Positions 18,351 to 27,121 of a stretch of DNA of 64,000 bases are shown one piece after another. Numbering within the stretch: position 1 is the stretch's first letter; each line of letters opens with the position of its first letter. A program made the position numbers and the translations under genes. Source of the DNA: Synechococcus sp. BSA11S (GTDB lineage Bacteria; Cyanobacteriota; Cyanobacteriia; PCC-6307; Cyanobiaceae); contig NZ_VNWP01000001.1 of NCBI RefSeq assembly GCF_014224355.1, positions 248,001 to 312,000 on the forward strand, in the 5' to 3' direction. The notes beneath the pieces were generated by a model that saw only the letters and a list, made by a program, of their open reading frames with translations, did not search any database and was not told the DNA's origin.

Positions 18351-19385
18351 TCAGTACGGCAAACCCGCCAGGGGTTCCACACCAGCATCGCCCGGCTCCA
18401 CCACTCCCAGGGGCCAGGCCTGGTAGGAGTGCTGCCTGCAAACGTCGAGGGTGCGGGACACAGCAGACTCCGGCACCACGAGGCAGAAGCCGACGCCCAG
18501 GTTGAAGGTGTTCCAGAGATCCGCTTCCGGGACCTCGCCTGCGACCTGGAGCCAGCGGAACAGCTCCGGCCGCTCCCAGCTGGTGGTCTCGATCCGGCCA
18601 TGGGTTCCAGGCGGCAGGCAGCGGGGGAGGTTCTCGGGCAATCCTCCGCCGGTGATGTGGGCCATGGCATGAAGAGGGATAGCCGCTTCCTGCAGGGCCT
18701 TCACCAGGGATCCATACAGGCGGGTGGGTTCCAGCAGGGCCTGGATCACCGGAGGACCACCGTCTGGCAAGCGGGCGGTCTCACCGCTGCCGGTGCTCTC
18801 CAGGATCCGTCTCACCAGGCTGAACCCATTGCTGTGAACCCCACTGCTGGCCACGGCCAGGATCCGGTCACCAGGTCGTACCCGGTGGCCATCGATCAGC
18901 TCCTCCTCCTCCACCACGGCCACACAGAAACCTGCCAGGTCGTAGCGGCCTGGGCTGTAGAAGCCCGGCATTTCCGCCGTTTCGCCGCCAAGCAGGGCGC
19001 AGCCGCTCCGGCGGCAGCCGTCGGCGATCCCCTCCACCACCAGCGCCATGGCCTCGGGAGCGAGCTTGCCGGTGGCGATGTAATCCAGGAAGAAGAGTGG
19101 TTCCGCTCCGCTGGTGATCACGTCGTTGACGCACATCGCCACCAGGTCGATGCCGACGGCGTGGTGGTGGCCGTGGGCCTGGGCCAGCTCGAGCTTGGTC
19201 CCGACCCCATCGCTGCCGGCCACCAGCAGGGGGCGCCGCAAGCCCTGCGGCAACCGGCACAGCCCTCCGAATCCTCCGAGGCCGCCGAGCACCTCAGGGC
19301 GCCGTGTGCTCTCGACGCTGGAGCGGATCCGCTCGACGAAGGCCCTGCCTGCGGCCACATCCACTCCGGCGGCGCGGTAATCCAT
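18351..19385 (-). CDS. purM: Phosphoribosylformylglycinamidine cyclo-ligase
   Basis: Fifth step of purine synthesis: ATP-driven ring closure giving aminoimidazole ribonucleotide. The 344-residue protein begins [20 protein letters not shown] and contains [62 protein letters not shown] and [14 protein letters not shown], which are diagnostic. The in-frame extension upstream to 19511 lacks family similarity, so the ATG at 19385 is used. Confidence 0.96.
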   Translation of the reverse strand: MDYRAAGVDVAAGRAFVERIRSSVESTRRPEVLGGLGGFGGLCRLPQGLRRPLLVAGSDGVGTKLELAQAHGHHHAVGIDLVAMCVNDVITSGAEPLFFLDYIATGKLAPEAMALVVEGIADGCRRSGCALLGGETAEMPGFYSPGRYDLAGFCVAVVEEEELIDGHRVRPGDRILAVASSGVHSNGFSLVRRILESTGSGETARLPDGGPPVIQALLEPTRLYGSLVKALQEAAIPLHAMAHITGGGLPENLPRCLPPGTHGRIETTSWERPELFRWLQVAGEVPEADLWNTFNLGVGFCLVVPESAVSRTLDVCRQHSYQAWPLGVVEPGDAGVEPLAGLPY

Positions 19386-19817
19386 GGCGTTGCTCCTGCT
19401 GGGCGGATCCAGATCACCGCTGATCCTCCGATGCCAGCGGGTCAAGGGGTGATCACGGCCAGCACCGCCGCGAAGGGGCGCTCGATCGGGAGTCGCCTGC
19501 TCGACTGTCACAAGAATTGATCAGTTGCGCTGATGCATCCGATTGGCGTCACTGATCAGTGCCGGCGCCCTGATTCGTTCGCTGCACTGCGGCTGACTGC
19601 GATGTCGCCGTTGATGACTCTTCCTGATCGATTCTTCTCCCCAATCTGCTCATCACATCTCCAGGGACTTCCTGTAGGTTTCCGAGGTCGTGATTTTTGA
19701 TCAGGAACTTTTTCGCAGGATCTGCGCTTTCATCTTCTTCAATCGTTAGCGCGATCAACCCAGCCACGAGTCTTCAAACGGAAGGCCGCTGCTTCGTTGC
19801 GTTGAGTTTCGTCTGTT
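19386..19817. other. Intergenic region between purM and rlpA
   Basis: About 430 bases between divergent genes, with lower G+C towards rlpA. It must hold both promoters. I see no convincing gene, hairpin or repeat. A 72-codon minus-strand frame (19549-19767) has no initiation signal or recognisable sequence. Confidence 0.5.
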
Positions 19818-20375
19818 ATGCGTCGCACTTTTCCCCTGGGGGCACTTGCCCTCCTGCTTTCCGGCAGCGGCGTAGCCGTTCCTGTTCTGGCCGAGTCGGC
19901 CCGTACGGAATCTGATTCCCGCGTCGCCATGGCCCGTCCGGCCGACACTGCACCGGCCGCTGAACCCTCCAAGCAGGGTCAGCCGACTGAACCGGTTGCC
20001 ATTCGTCAACAGGAAAGCGAGGCGCCGGCCGCCGAAGCCCAGCCCGAGCCCACGGCTCCAGCCCCCACGCCGCGTCGCTTCAAACTGGCCGGCACCGGTG
20101 AAGCCAGCTGGTATGGCCCTGGTTTCTTCGGCAACCGCACCGCCAATGGCGAGGTGTTCCGACCCGGCACCATGACGGCAGCCCACCGCACCCTGCCTTT
20201 CGGCACCAAGGTGAAAGTCACCAACCTCTGGAATGGTCGCAGCGCCATCGTGCGCATCAACGATCGTGGTCCCTTCCACGGCAACCGGATCATCGATCTG
20301 GCCCATGGGGCTGCCCAGCGACTCGGTCTTGTCTCGAGCGGCATTGCGCAGGTTCGCCTGGAAGTGGTCCAGTAA
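19818..20375 (+). CDS. rlpA: Septal ring lytic transglycosylase RlpA-like protein
   Basis: Exported double-psi beta-barrel protein of the RlpA family, which in other bacteria cleaves naked glycan strands. Residues 1-25 form a signal peptide (TFPLGALALLLSGSGVAVPVLA). A Glu/Ala/Pro-rich linker of about 65 residues follows. The barrel (residues ~95-185) has GEASWYGPGFFGNRTANGEV, LPFGTKVKVTNL, RSAIVRINDRGPF and RIIDLAHGAAQRLGL, including the conserved Asp-Arg-Gly-Pro. There is no SPOR domain. A strong terminator follows. Confidence 0.9.
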   Translation: MRRTFPLGALALLLSGSGVAVPVLAESARTESDSRVAMARPADTAPAAEPSKQGQPTEPVAIRQQESEAPAAEAQPEPTAPAPTPRRFKLAGTGEASWYGPGFFGNRTANGEVFRPGTMTAAHRTLPFGTKVKVTNLWNGRSAIVRINDRGPFHGNRIIDLAHGAAQRLGLVSSGIAQVRLEVVQ

Positions 20376-20408
20376 GGCCTGAAGCCCCCAGCTTCCATTC
20401 CGATGATC

Positions 20409-20440
20409 GGCCCATCCGGCAATCTGCCGGGTGGGCCTTC
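20409..20440 (+). terminator. Terminator hairpin after rlpA
   Basis: A long stem (GGCCCA, one mismatch, CCGGCA against TGCCGG, mismatch, TGGGCC) with a 3-base loop is followed by TTCGTTCT. The T stretch is short, so it may be an attenuator-like or weak intrinsic terminator. It argues that panC starts downstream, at 20454. Confidence 0.6.
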
Positions 20441-20453
20441 GTTCTGCGCTTCC

Positions 20454-22046
20454 ATGCAGCTGCTGCACACCTGTGATGAGTTGCGGCGCTGGTGCAGGCC
20501 CGCGGGGCAGCGGCCTGCGAGAGCGCTTCACTTCGTGCCCACCATGGGTGCCCTTCATCAGGGACACCGTCGACTGATCGAGAGGGCCGCTGCCCCCCTC
20601 TCCCCGTCAGGGTTGCCGCCACGGGTGCTGGTGAGCGTGTTCGTCAATCCCCTTCAGTTCGGCCCCGGGGAAGACTTCGCGCGGTATCCACGGGATCTGG
20701 GCTCCGATGCCGCTCTCGCCGCTGAAGCAGGCGCCATCGCCCTGTTCGCCCCGGATGTGCAGGAGTTGTTCCCCGGTGGTGATCCCGAACTCACCAGGGT
20801 GCTGCCTCCACCTGCCCTGCTACAGGGGCTCTGCGCCCGCACCAGAGCGGGTCATTTCGAAGGGGTGGCCACGGTGGTGGCCCGGCTGCTTGCCCTGGTG
20901 CAACCTGATCGACTGTTTCTCGGGGAGAAGGACTGGCAGCAACTGGTGATCCTCAGGCGGATCGTGGCGGATCTGGCCCTGCCGGTTCGGGTTCAGGGTT
21001 GTGCCACCTGGCGGGAACCCGATGGACTGGCCGCCAGCTCACGCAACCGTTATCTCAGCGGGAGCGACCGAATGCAGGCGGTTGGTCTGCCGGCAGCGCT
21101 CGCCTGGGGAGAACAGGCCTGGCGGGCGGGGGAGCGTGATCCTGCCCGCCTGATGCAGCTGGTGCGATCTGAGCTGGAGCGAGCCGACCTGACGGTGGAG
21201 TATGTGGAGATGGTGGAAGCCCTGCGGCTGCGCCCCCTGGATCCTTCCACCTCACCCCAGGGGCCCCTGCTGCTGGCGGCCGCGGTTCGCTGCGGTCCAA
21301 GCCGCCTGATTGATCACCTTGTTCTCATGAACCGTCCTCCGATCGTCGCCATCGATGGCCCTGCCGGGGCTGGCAAGAGCACCGTCACCCGGGCCCTGGC
21401 CCAACGCCTCGGCCTCATCTACCTCGACACCGGAGCCATGTACCGGGCCGTGACCTGGTGGGTGCTGCGCCAAGGGGCGAATCCAGCTGAGGCAGCCCAG
21501 GTGGCGCCTCTCCTCGAGGGGCTGGAGCTCAGCCTCGATACGGTGGCCAGCGGCATCCAACGGGTGACTCTGAATGGCCACGATGTGAGCGAGGCGATTC
21601 GCCATCCCGATGTGACGGCCCAGGTCTCCCTGGTGGCGGCCCATGCCTGCGTCCGGGAGGCCCTCACCCAGCAGCAGAGGGCTCTGGGCGCCAGGGGACG
21701 ACTGGTGGCTGAGGGTCGCGACATCGGTACTGCCGTCTTCCCCGATGCGGATCTCAAGGTGTTTCTCACCGCCACGGTGGCGGAGCGGGCCCGCCGCCGG
21801 GCCCAGGATCTGGAGCAGCGGGGGTTCGCCGTGCCGCCCCTGGTGGAGCTGGAGGCACTGATCGCAGAGCGGGACCGTCAGGATTCCACCCGGGAGGTGG
21901 CCCCCCTGCTCCAGGCCGAGGATGCGGTGGAGCTGATCACCGATGGCTTGGCCATCGAGGAGGTGATCACGACCCTGGTGGATCTATTCAGGGAGCGCAT
22001 TCCAGAGGAGGCCTGGCCAGCACCGGAGAATGGCGCAGCAGCCTGA
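20454..22046 (+). CDS. panC/cmk: Bifunctional pantoate-beta-alanine ligase / cytidylate kinase
   Basis: Fusion typical of cyanobacteria. Residues 1-285 are PanC, which makes pantothenate for coenzyme A: VPTMGALHQGHRRLIERA (HIGH-type nucleotide site), VSVFVNPLQFGPGEDF, LFLGEKDWQQLVILRRIV, and SRNRYLS. From residue 292 (NRPPIVAIDGPAGAGKSTVTRALA, P-loop) the protein is cytidylate kinase, with YLDTGAMYRAVTW, LVAEGRDIGTAVFPDADLK and DRQDSTREVAPL. Total 530 residues. The earlier ATG at 20403 falls ahead of the rlpA terminator hairpin and was not chosen. Confidence 0.94.
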   Translation: MQLLHTCDELRRWCRPAGQRPARALHFVPTMGALHQGHRRLIERAAAPLSPSGLPPRVLVSVFVNPLQFGPGEDFARYPRDLGSDAALAAEAGAIALFAPDVQELFPGGDPELTRVLPPPALLQGLCARTRAGHFEGVATVVARLLALVQPDRLFLGEKDWQQLVILRRIVADLALPVRVQGCATWREPDGLAASSRNRYLSGSDRMQAVGLPAALAWGEQAWRAGERDPARLMQLVRSELERADLTVEYVEMVEALRLRPLDPSTSPQGPLLLAAAVRCGPSRLIDHLVLMNRPPIVAIDGPAGAGKSTVTRALAQRLGLIYLDTGAMYRAVTWWVLRQGANPAEAAQVAPLLEGLELSLDTVASGIQRVTLNGHDVSEAIRHPDVTAQVSLVAAHACVREALTQQQRALGARGRLVAEGRDIGTAVFPDADLKVFLTATVAERARRRAQDLEQRGFAVPPLVELEALIAERDRQDSTREVAPLLQAEDAVELITDGLAIEEVITTLVDLFRERIPEEAWPAPENGAAA

Positions 22047-22088
22047 GTGTCGCCGCCTTCTCCTGTGGGCTTCCAGCCTGCCGTCGGC

Positions 22089-22589
22089 TCATTGTTCCGA
22101 TGGCTTCCAGGGTGTGCCGGTGGCCAGCAGGTCGTCGAGCAGGCCCGTGCAGGCATCCTCGAGCAGGTCCAGCACCTCATCGAAGCCATCGGCGCCGCCG
22201 TAGTAGGGATCCGGTACCTCACGGACCCTGTGCAAGCGGCAGTGCTGGGTGATCGGCCTGATCTGGGCCCAGGATCTACGGCCCCGGGTCATGGCCTGGA
22301 CCGCCGCCAGGTTGTCGTCATCCATGGTGAGTATGTGATCGAACTGATCAAGATCGGCTACCACGATCTGGCGGGCACGGCTGGGCAGGTGGATGCCGCG
22401 CCCGGTAGCCGCGGCTCGCATGCGCGCATCGGCCGGCTGACCGGCATGCCAGTTGCCCGTGCCGGCCGAATCGACACTGAAGGACTGTTCCAGACCTTGC
22501 AGCTGCAGGTGGTGCAGAAACACCCCTTCTGCGGCGGGGGAGCGGCAGATATTGCCCAGGCAGACGAACAACAGACGGGAACGTTCCAT
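22089..22589 (-). CDS. Low-molecular-weight protein tyrosine phosphatase
   Basis: A 166-residue phosphatase with the P-loop LFVCLGNICRSPAAEGVF (CxxxxxRS, nucleophile Cys12 or nearby) and the C-terminal VREVPDPYYGGADGFDEV, which carries the general acid Asp. It removes phosphate from Tyr or phospho-Arg residues; the targets are unknown. The ATG at 22589 overlaps the cpcF stop, so it is translationally coupled to the cpcE-cpcF unit. That association is of interest but may only reflect compact gene packing. Confidence 0.93.
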   Translation of the reverse strand: MERSRLLFVCLGNICRSPAAEGVFLHHLQLQGLEQSFSVDSAGTGNWHAGQPADARMRAAATGRGIHLPSRARQIVVADLDQFDHILTMDDDNLAAVQAMTRGRRSWAQIRPITQHCRLHRVREVPDPYYGGADGFDEVLDLLEDACTGLLDDLLATGTPWKPSEQ

Positions 22590-23311
22590 CAGCACCCCGC
22601 CCCGCCAGTGAGGCGGCTCAGGGCCAGTCCGGCCCGCAGTCGCACCACCGGGGTGTCGTCCCCGGGCTCGCCGGCCAGCTCCTGCAGGGCCTGCAGTCCG
22701 GAGCGATGCCCTGGCTCTGCCCTGCCCATGCCGAGCAGTAGTCGCTCCAGTCCCACCGCCACGGCGTAGCGGACCACCCATTCGCCATCGCCGCCACCGC
22801 CCAGAAGGGCGTCGAGGCAACGTTGCCTTACGTTGATTTGCTCGATCTGGGGCAGGGCCTCGAGGCGGAGCTGACCCAGGCCCCGGGCCGCGGCTCGCCG
22901 CACGCTGGGTCCGATATCTGAGGAAAGGGCGCTCTCGAGGAGGTCGAGTCCACGCACGTCGCCGATCCCTGCAAGGGCACGCACCGCCCAGGCCCGGGCT
23001 CCGTAGTTCCGTTGATCGAGGCTGCCCAGTAGCGGCTCCACAGCAGGGGGGCCGATCGCGATCACCCCATCCACAGCCGCCACAGCGGCGCCAGGATTGT
23101 TGAATCCAAGCACTTGGAGCAGGCAATCAATCGCGTCTAGGCCCTCGGGATCGCAGGGCGATTCACCCTGATGATCTGCCTTCGCCAGAGCAGCGAGGGC
23201 TCCAGCCAGATTTTCGGTCGCCTTCTGCAACCCATCCGCGCTGTCGGCGCGCTCCACGGCTCTGATCCAGGGCCTGATCAAGCCCAGCCCATCGTCTGCT
23301 GTCTTACTCAA
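22589..23311 (-). CDS. cpcF: Phycocyanin alpha phycocyanobilin lyase subunit CpcF
   Basis: A 240-residue HEAT-repeat protein, partner of CpcE. The pair attaches phycocyanobilin to the conserved Cys near position 84 of phycocyanin alpha. Repeats of the PBS-lyase type are visible: AVAAVDGVIAIGPPAVEPLLGSLDQRNYGARAWAVRALAGIGDV and SVRRAAARGLGQLRLEALPQ. It overlaps cpcE by 4 bases upstream and the phosphatase downstream. Assignment to CpcF rather than another E/F-type lyase rests on length, on coupling to the longer CpcE, and on the family order; a red strain could use a variant with other bilin specificity. Confidence 0.82.
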   Translation of the reverse strand: MSKTADDGLGLIRPWIRAVERADSADGLQKATENLAGALAALAKADHQGESPCDPEGLDAIDCLLQVLGFNNPGAAVAAVDGVIAIGPPAVEPLLGSLDQRNYGARAWAVRALAGIGDVRGLDLLESALSSDIGPSVRRAAARGLGQLRLEALPQIEQINVRQRCLDALLGGGGDGEWVVRYAVAVGLERLLLGMGRAEPGHRSGLQALQELAGEPGDDTPVVRLRAGLALSRLTGGAGC

Positions 23312-24132
23312 AGCAAGTCGTCCATCACCCTGAGCACAGTCTCGGTGTCAGGGGGGGCTTGGCCCCGTTCCACCAGCCCCCTCAGGGCGATCAGTTTGAG
23401 GCTGTTTTCCGCAAGGGTGTCCCGGATCGGCTCGAGCGCCGCTCGCCAACCCACGGCGCCCAGGTCCATCAGGGCGGAACGTCGGACCTGCAGCAGGGGA
23501 TGTTCAAGCAGTTCGATCAGGTTTTGTCCCCAGCGCCGATCCTGTGTGAGCTGGAACAGGGCCCGCGCGGCGGCGCTGCGGATCAGGGGCCGCTCGTGGG
23601 TGGCGAAAGGCTGGATCGCGGCCACCACATCGGCAGCGGCTACGCCGATGTCCCCCAGGGCCTCGATCAGGGCCTCGCAGGGTTCTCGTAACCTCAGGCT
23701 GTTGGGAAGGGGTTGCCCGGCCTGATCGCTGGCCAGGCGGGCACAGATTGGCGAAACGGCCTCGCTTGCACGGAGTTCCCCAAGAGCTCGCGCCGCCGCT
23801 TCCCTCAGCCCGTCGTCCTCGTCCTCAAGGGCAGCAAGCAGATCGGGGATTGCCTGTGGATCCCCCAGCTTCCCCAGCGCCCGGGCAGCATTGCGGGCCA
23901 CGGCGTTCTCTTCCACACCGGACGAAAGCGCACGGGGCTGGCGCCGACGCAAGGCCGCTCGAAGCAGGGGCACCGTCTCTGGATGGCGGCTGCGCATTCG
24001 GCCCAGCCACCAGGCGGCGTAGTACGAATCGGATTGATCCTCGCTCTGGCGCAGGCGCTGCAACGCTTCCTGCTCAGAGATGGGTTCGCCGGCTGTGGCC
24101 ATGGCGGAATCCAGATCAGCAGTGCCAGCCAT
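23308..24132 (-). CDS. cpcE: Phycocyanin alpha phycocyanobilin lyase subunit CpcE
   Basis: A HEAT-repeat lyase subunit of about 274 residues, partner of CpcF. It starts around ISEQEALQRLRQSEDQSDSYYAAWWLGRMRSRHPETVPLL, which matches CpcE, then has repeats such as VARNAARALGKLGDPQAIPDLLAALEDEDDGLREAAARALGELRA. It acts on CpcA, encoded 23 kb away in the window. The start is uncertain: ATGs at 24132 and 24102 both precede the conserved part. The two genes mark the left edge of the phycobilisome region, separated from cpcBA, unlike the cpcBACDEF order of many cyanobacteria. Confidence 0.85.
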   Translation of the reverse strand: MAGTADLDSAMATAGEPISEQEALQRLRQSEDQSDSYYAAWWLGRMRSRHPETVPLLRAALRRRQPRALSSGVEENAVARNAARALGKLGDPQAIPDLLAALEDEDDGLREAAARALGELRASEAVSPICARLASDQAGQPLPNSLRLREPCEALIEALGDIGVAAADVVAAIQPFATHERPLIRSAAARALFQLTQDRRWGQNLIELLEHPLLQVRRSALMDLGAVGWRAALEPIRDTLAENSLKLIALRGLVERGQAPPDTETVLRVMDDLL

Positions 24133-24956
24133 GGCCCGCACGGTGCATAGGGGAACCATTGATGTTGCCATTGCATCCATCCGATGGGCCCCATCTCCCC
24201 ATGTCCTGATGAGCACTCCGGCGGCGGGATCGTTTCTTTAGCGCTGGGTCTTGGCAGAAACCCCCGGTATCCAGGCTCTTCGAGGCCCATGCTCACCCTC
24301 CCAGCCAATGGGTCACCAGACGCCTGCTTCGAGGGGATCTCATCGGTGAGCCTCGCCGCCAGCTACGTGCCCCTTATGTTCCGCCTCAACTGTGCTCTCA
24401 GGGAGGGCACCGCCCTGCGGATCACCACCGAGGGCCACTGCTTCAACGCCTATCGGGAGAGGGTGCAGATCACCATTGATGTGAAGACGTAAATGCAGAA
24501 AATACAGTGGAGAACGGTACTTCGTCCAAAATTGCTGCTTGGTATTGTGGGTACATTCTTGGCTAAACATTGGTCTTTTGCCTTGCCTACAAGGTCTATC
24601 CCTTACAGGTGAAATGGCCAGAATCTCCTCTTGAATTGCCTTGCATATCAGCGATCAGGTGATCATCTAGTGCAGTAGTCGCACCCTGCGCTGAATCCGT
24701 GCCACTGCAACGAGATCATCGCTCTTGTCTCCGTCCACCAGCGGGTGGGCGCCACTCAGCTCTTTCAGAACGGCGTCTACGGGAACTCCACGCTAGTCTG
24801 AACAAGGGGCTTCTCCCCTGCTCAGACATGAGAAGCAGCTTCGCCACCCCGAGCCGGTGCCGCCGAACTTCACCTCCAAAAGGTCTACTTTTAGCTGGTC
24901 GTTTCTTCGACCTGAGAGAATCAGGCGATGACGATCCGGATTCTGGACTGAGCACC
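24133..24956. other. Spacer upstream of cpcE and the disrupted DUF3598-like gene
   Basis: About 820 bases with no firmly supported gene apart from one small frame (24289-24492). It should contain the cpcE promoter on the minus strand. The stretch 24493-24700 is AT-rich compared with the left flank and begins the compositional change of the phycobilisome region. I see no clear terminator or repeat. Confidence 0.4.
24289..24492 (+). CDS. Possible small protein of unknown function
   Basis: A 67-residue frame from ATG 24289. The C-terminal part (SYVPLMFRLNCALREG, then TALRITTEGHCFNAYRERVQ) looks like a beta-rich domain fragment rather than random sequence, but I cannot place it. No clear ribosome-binding site precedes the ATG. 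It could be a small gene of the phycobilisome region, a decayed gene, or chance. There is no neighbour on the same strand before the disrupted DUF3598-like gene. Confidence 0.3.
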   Translation: MLTLPANGSPDACFEGISSVSLAASYVPLMFRLNCALREGTALRITTEGHCFNAYRERVQITIDVKT

Positions 24957-25670
24957 ATGGCAAGCACGACCAGCCAGAGCAACACAGGAGCTGATCGTCA
25001 GTGGGATCTGATGCGAGCCAGCATTGATGGCGACTGGCAGGGGGTGACGACCTGGTACGGCCGAGAGAGCGCTGGAATAGATCTGGCCCGTGGAGAATCA
25101 GATCCAGCTGGGTCAACAATGTATGCGATAAGTTTTTCAGATGCCGACACGGGACTTTTGGCCTGGAACTGGCTTGCGATTTGCTTCAAACAGGGAACGC
25201 AAGTTTCCATTGCATAGGCATAACTATAATCTAGGCAACAGCTATTGGCATTTTCAAGATGCAGCTGATCAGTCAAGTCTGGAAATGGACGGAAGGGCTG
25301 GACGTGCAGGCCATGAAGTTAATTTTTCACCTCCTGCTCCCGATCCATGATCATTGCTCTCTATCAATGGCAGGATAACCGTGGTAGGAACCTTTAATCA
25401 TTGGCCGCGACACCCTTTGGCTGCTAGAGAGCTTGCATAGATCCCGTTCGGGACGAACCAGATTCTCAGCAAGATCTATGTTAGGCAATAGCAGGTTGGC
25501 CTGGAATGGAGCAGGAATTACGACCCGGCAAATGGACTGAGCACACGCCTTCAAAACGTGCGACCGCGGGGTTCGCTGCCAGAAACTTTCAAAAGCATGA
25601 TGTTAACGGCTATTTTGCTGACAATCTACTGTGCAGCGTGCCAGGAAGTTTTCTTCATGGACCATTTGAT
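24957..25670 (+). pseudogene. DUF3598-like gene, 5' part, frameshifted and interrupted by an IS
   Basis: The first frame starts at ATG 24957 with QWDLMRASIDGDWQGVTTWYG, a typical start of the DUF3598 family of the phycobilisome region. Near 25150 the similarity moves to another frame (GTGLRFASNRERKFPL, SSLEMDGRAGRAGHEVNF). Near 25325 it moves again (FFTSCSRSMIIALYQWQ) and hits a stop. Still further down, FLHGPFDLR fits the family. The element left end at 25671 then cuts the gene, and its last ~33 codons lie beyond the element at 27122. At least two frameshifts plus the insertion make it non-functional. The role of DUF3598 proteins is not established. Confidence 0.7.
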
Positions 25671-25731
25671 CTGAGGAACACCTGAAAAACCCGCTAAAAT
25701 CAGTCCAGATCCAAGACTGAGACTGGAACGG

Positions 25732-26841
25732 ATGGCCGCCCCCCTCCAGCTGGGCTTCACGGACTACGAGCAGATCTACGCCAAAAAGAGGACGCGTCGC
25801 CAGCGCTTCTTGGATGAGATGGAGGCCACAGTTCCCTGGGAAGCGTTTCTGGCCTTGATCGAGCCCGTGTATCACAAGCCGTCCAGCAAAGGAGGCCGTC
25901 CGCCGATTCCTTTGGAGGTGGTGTTGCGGATCCACCTGCTGCAGCAGTGGTTCACGCTTTCAGATCCATTGATGGAGGAGATGCTGATCGATACGCCCTG
26001 CTTCCGCCGCTTCGCAGGGATCGAGACGATGGATGGCCGGATCCCTGATGAGACGACGATTCTCAACTTTCGCCATCTGCTGGAAGAGCACCGGATCGCG
26101 GAGCAGATTCTTGAGGGTGTGAACCAGATGCTTAGCGAGAGAGGAGTGATGCTGAGGGAAGGAACGATCCTTGATGCCACGATCATCAATGCCCCCAGCT
26201 CCACCAAGAACAAGGCCAAGGAGAGGGATCCTGACATGCACTCAGTGGCCAAGGGTAAGCAGTGGTTCTTTGGAATGCGCTGCCACATCGGAGTTGATGC
26301 CGCATCTGGCCTGGTCCACTCTGTTGAGAGCACCGCCGCCAATGTTCATGAGCTGAACACAGCAGCTGAACGGCTCCATGGGGATGAACGCCTCATCTAC
26401 GGCGATGCAGGCCACATCGGCATCGAGAAACGAAACGACTTCCAGAACTGCGAGGCTGAGTTCAGAATTGCCATGAAGCCCGGCCAGCGCAGAGTGCTTC
26501 CAGAGACATCAGAGGGCAGGCTTCTGGATCTGATTGAGACGGCGAAAGCCCACTTCCGCGCCAAAGTAGAGCATCCCTTTCGGATCATTAAATGTCAGTT
26601 CGGATTCCGGAAGGTCTTCTACCGAGGCATCCGCAAGAACGACCTCAAGCTGAAGTTGCTCTTTGCCCTGGCAAACCTCTGGATGGTACGGGAGCGAATA
26701 CCTGATCCAGCGCAGTACAAGGGTTTAGTGTGTCTTAAAGGTCGACAATCGTCCAGAAATCAAGGCAAAATGCATGGTGAAAACTGCCTGAACGTCTCTG
26801 CAAGGACTGCTGTGAGCGAATGGGGGGTCAAATTCTGCTAA
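25732..26841 (+). CDS. IS5-family transposase
   Basis: A 369-residue DDE transposase. It begins with LQLGFTDYEQIYAKKRTRRQRFLDEMEATVPW (DUF772-type N-terminal region), then PPIPLEVVLRIHLLQQWFTLSDP. Catalytic region: ILDATIINAPSSTKNK with the first Asp, IYGDAGHIGIEKR with the second Asp, and EHPFRIIKCQFGFRKVFYRG near the Glu. Length and motifs are those of intact IS5/IS1106-like enzymes, so the protein may be active. The last ~40 residues (after QYKGLVCLKG) derive from the region that is also present in the tandem copy downstream. Confidence 0.93.
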   Translation: MAAPLQLGFTDYEQIYAKKRTRRQRFLDEMEATVPWEAFLALIEPVYHKPSSKGGRPPIPLEVVLRIHLLQQWFTLSDPLMEEMLIDTPCFRRFAGIETMDGRIPDETTILNFRHLLEEHRIAEQILEGVNQMLSERGVMLREGTILDATIINAPSSTKNKAKERDPDMHSVAKGKQWFFGMRCHIGVDAASGLVHSVESTAANVHELNTAAERLHGDERLIYGDAGHIGIEKRNDFQNCEAEFRIAMKPGQRRVLPETSEGRLLDLIETAKAHFRAKVEHPFRIIKCQFGFRKVFYRGIRKNDLKLKLLFALANLWMVRERIPDPAQYKGLVCLKGRQSSRNQGKMHGENCLNVSARTAVSEWGVKFC

Positions 26842-26908
26842 GTATCGTCTCATTGACGAGAATGAGACTAGGTTTTTTGGATTAAGCCGTCTTGATCAGA
26901 GCTTCCTC
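26718..26908 (+). repeat. Direct repeat copy 1, right end of the IS
   Basis: First copy of an imperfect tandem direct repeat of about 190 bases. It covers the last codons of the transposase, the GTCTCATT hairpin and the right terminal repeat. By eye it agrees with copy 2 at roughly 85% of positions, with small indels. Confidence 0.85.
26846..26877 (+). terminator. Hairpin with T run after the transposase
   Basis: GTCTCATT pairs with AATGAGAC across a 6-base loop, followed by TAGG and six T residues. It lies just after the transposase stop. The same hairpin occurs in the second repeat copy at about 27043-27064, but there the T run is broken. Confidence 0.6.
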
Positions 26909-26917
26909 AGCGTAAAG

Positions 26918-27105
26918 CAAGGGTATAGTGTGTCTAAAGACCGATAATCATCCAGAAATCAAGCCAAAACGAATGGTGGGAACTGCCTGAAGTCTTTTCA
27001 AGGGCTTCTCTGAGCGAAAAGTGGGCGAAATCTGCTCAGTATCGTCTCATTGATGAGAATGAGACTAGATTATTCGGATTAAGGCGTCTTGATCAGAGCT
27101 TCCCT
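26918..27105 (+). repeat. Direct repeat copy 2, solitary IS right end
   Basis: Second copy, starting CAAGGGTATAGTGTGTCT and ending GATCAGAGCTTCCCTGA. It lacks an open frame and lies between the element's right end and the 3' remnant of the DUF3598-like gene. It is probably the remnant of a related element inserted at the same place, or a duplication of the end followed by divergence. Confidence 0.8.
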
Positions 27106-27121
27106 GAATTTTGGCTGCTTG

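Larger units (their letters stand above)
25671..26910 (+). mobile_element. IS5-type insertion sequence
   Basis: A 1.24-kb element with one transposase gene. Short imperfect terminal inverted repeats are visible: CTGAGGAACACCTGA at the left end (from 25671) against CTGAGGAAGCTCTGA read inward from the right end at 26910, matching at 12 of 15 positions. A clear target duplication is not seen, perhaps because a second copy of the right end follows. It sits inside the DUF3598-like gene. The ends are inferred from these repeats and could be a few bases off. Confidence 0.65.

Noticed and set aside
19549-19767. 72-codon minus-strand frame between purM and rlpA
   Set aside because: No ribosome-binding site, no known sequence, and it lies where promoters are expected.
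24699-24956. In-frame extension of the DUF3598-like gene to 24699
   Set aside because: The upstream sequence (Arg/Leu-rich) does not resemble the family, and the ATG at 24957 begins the conserved part.
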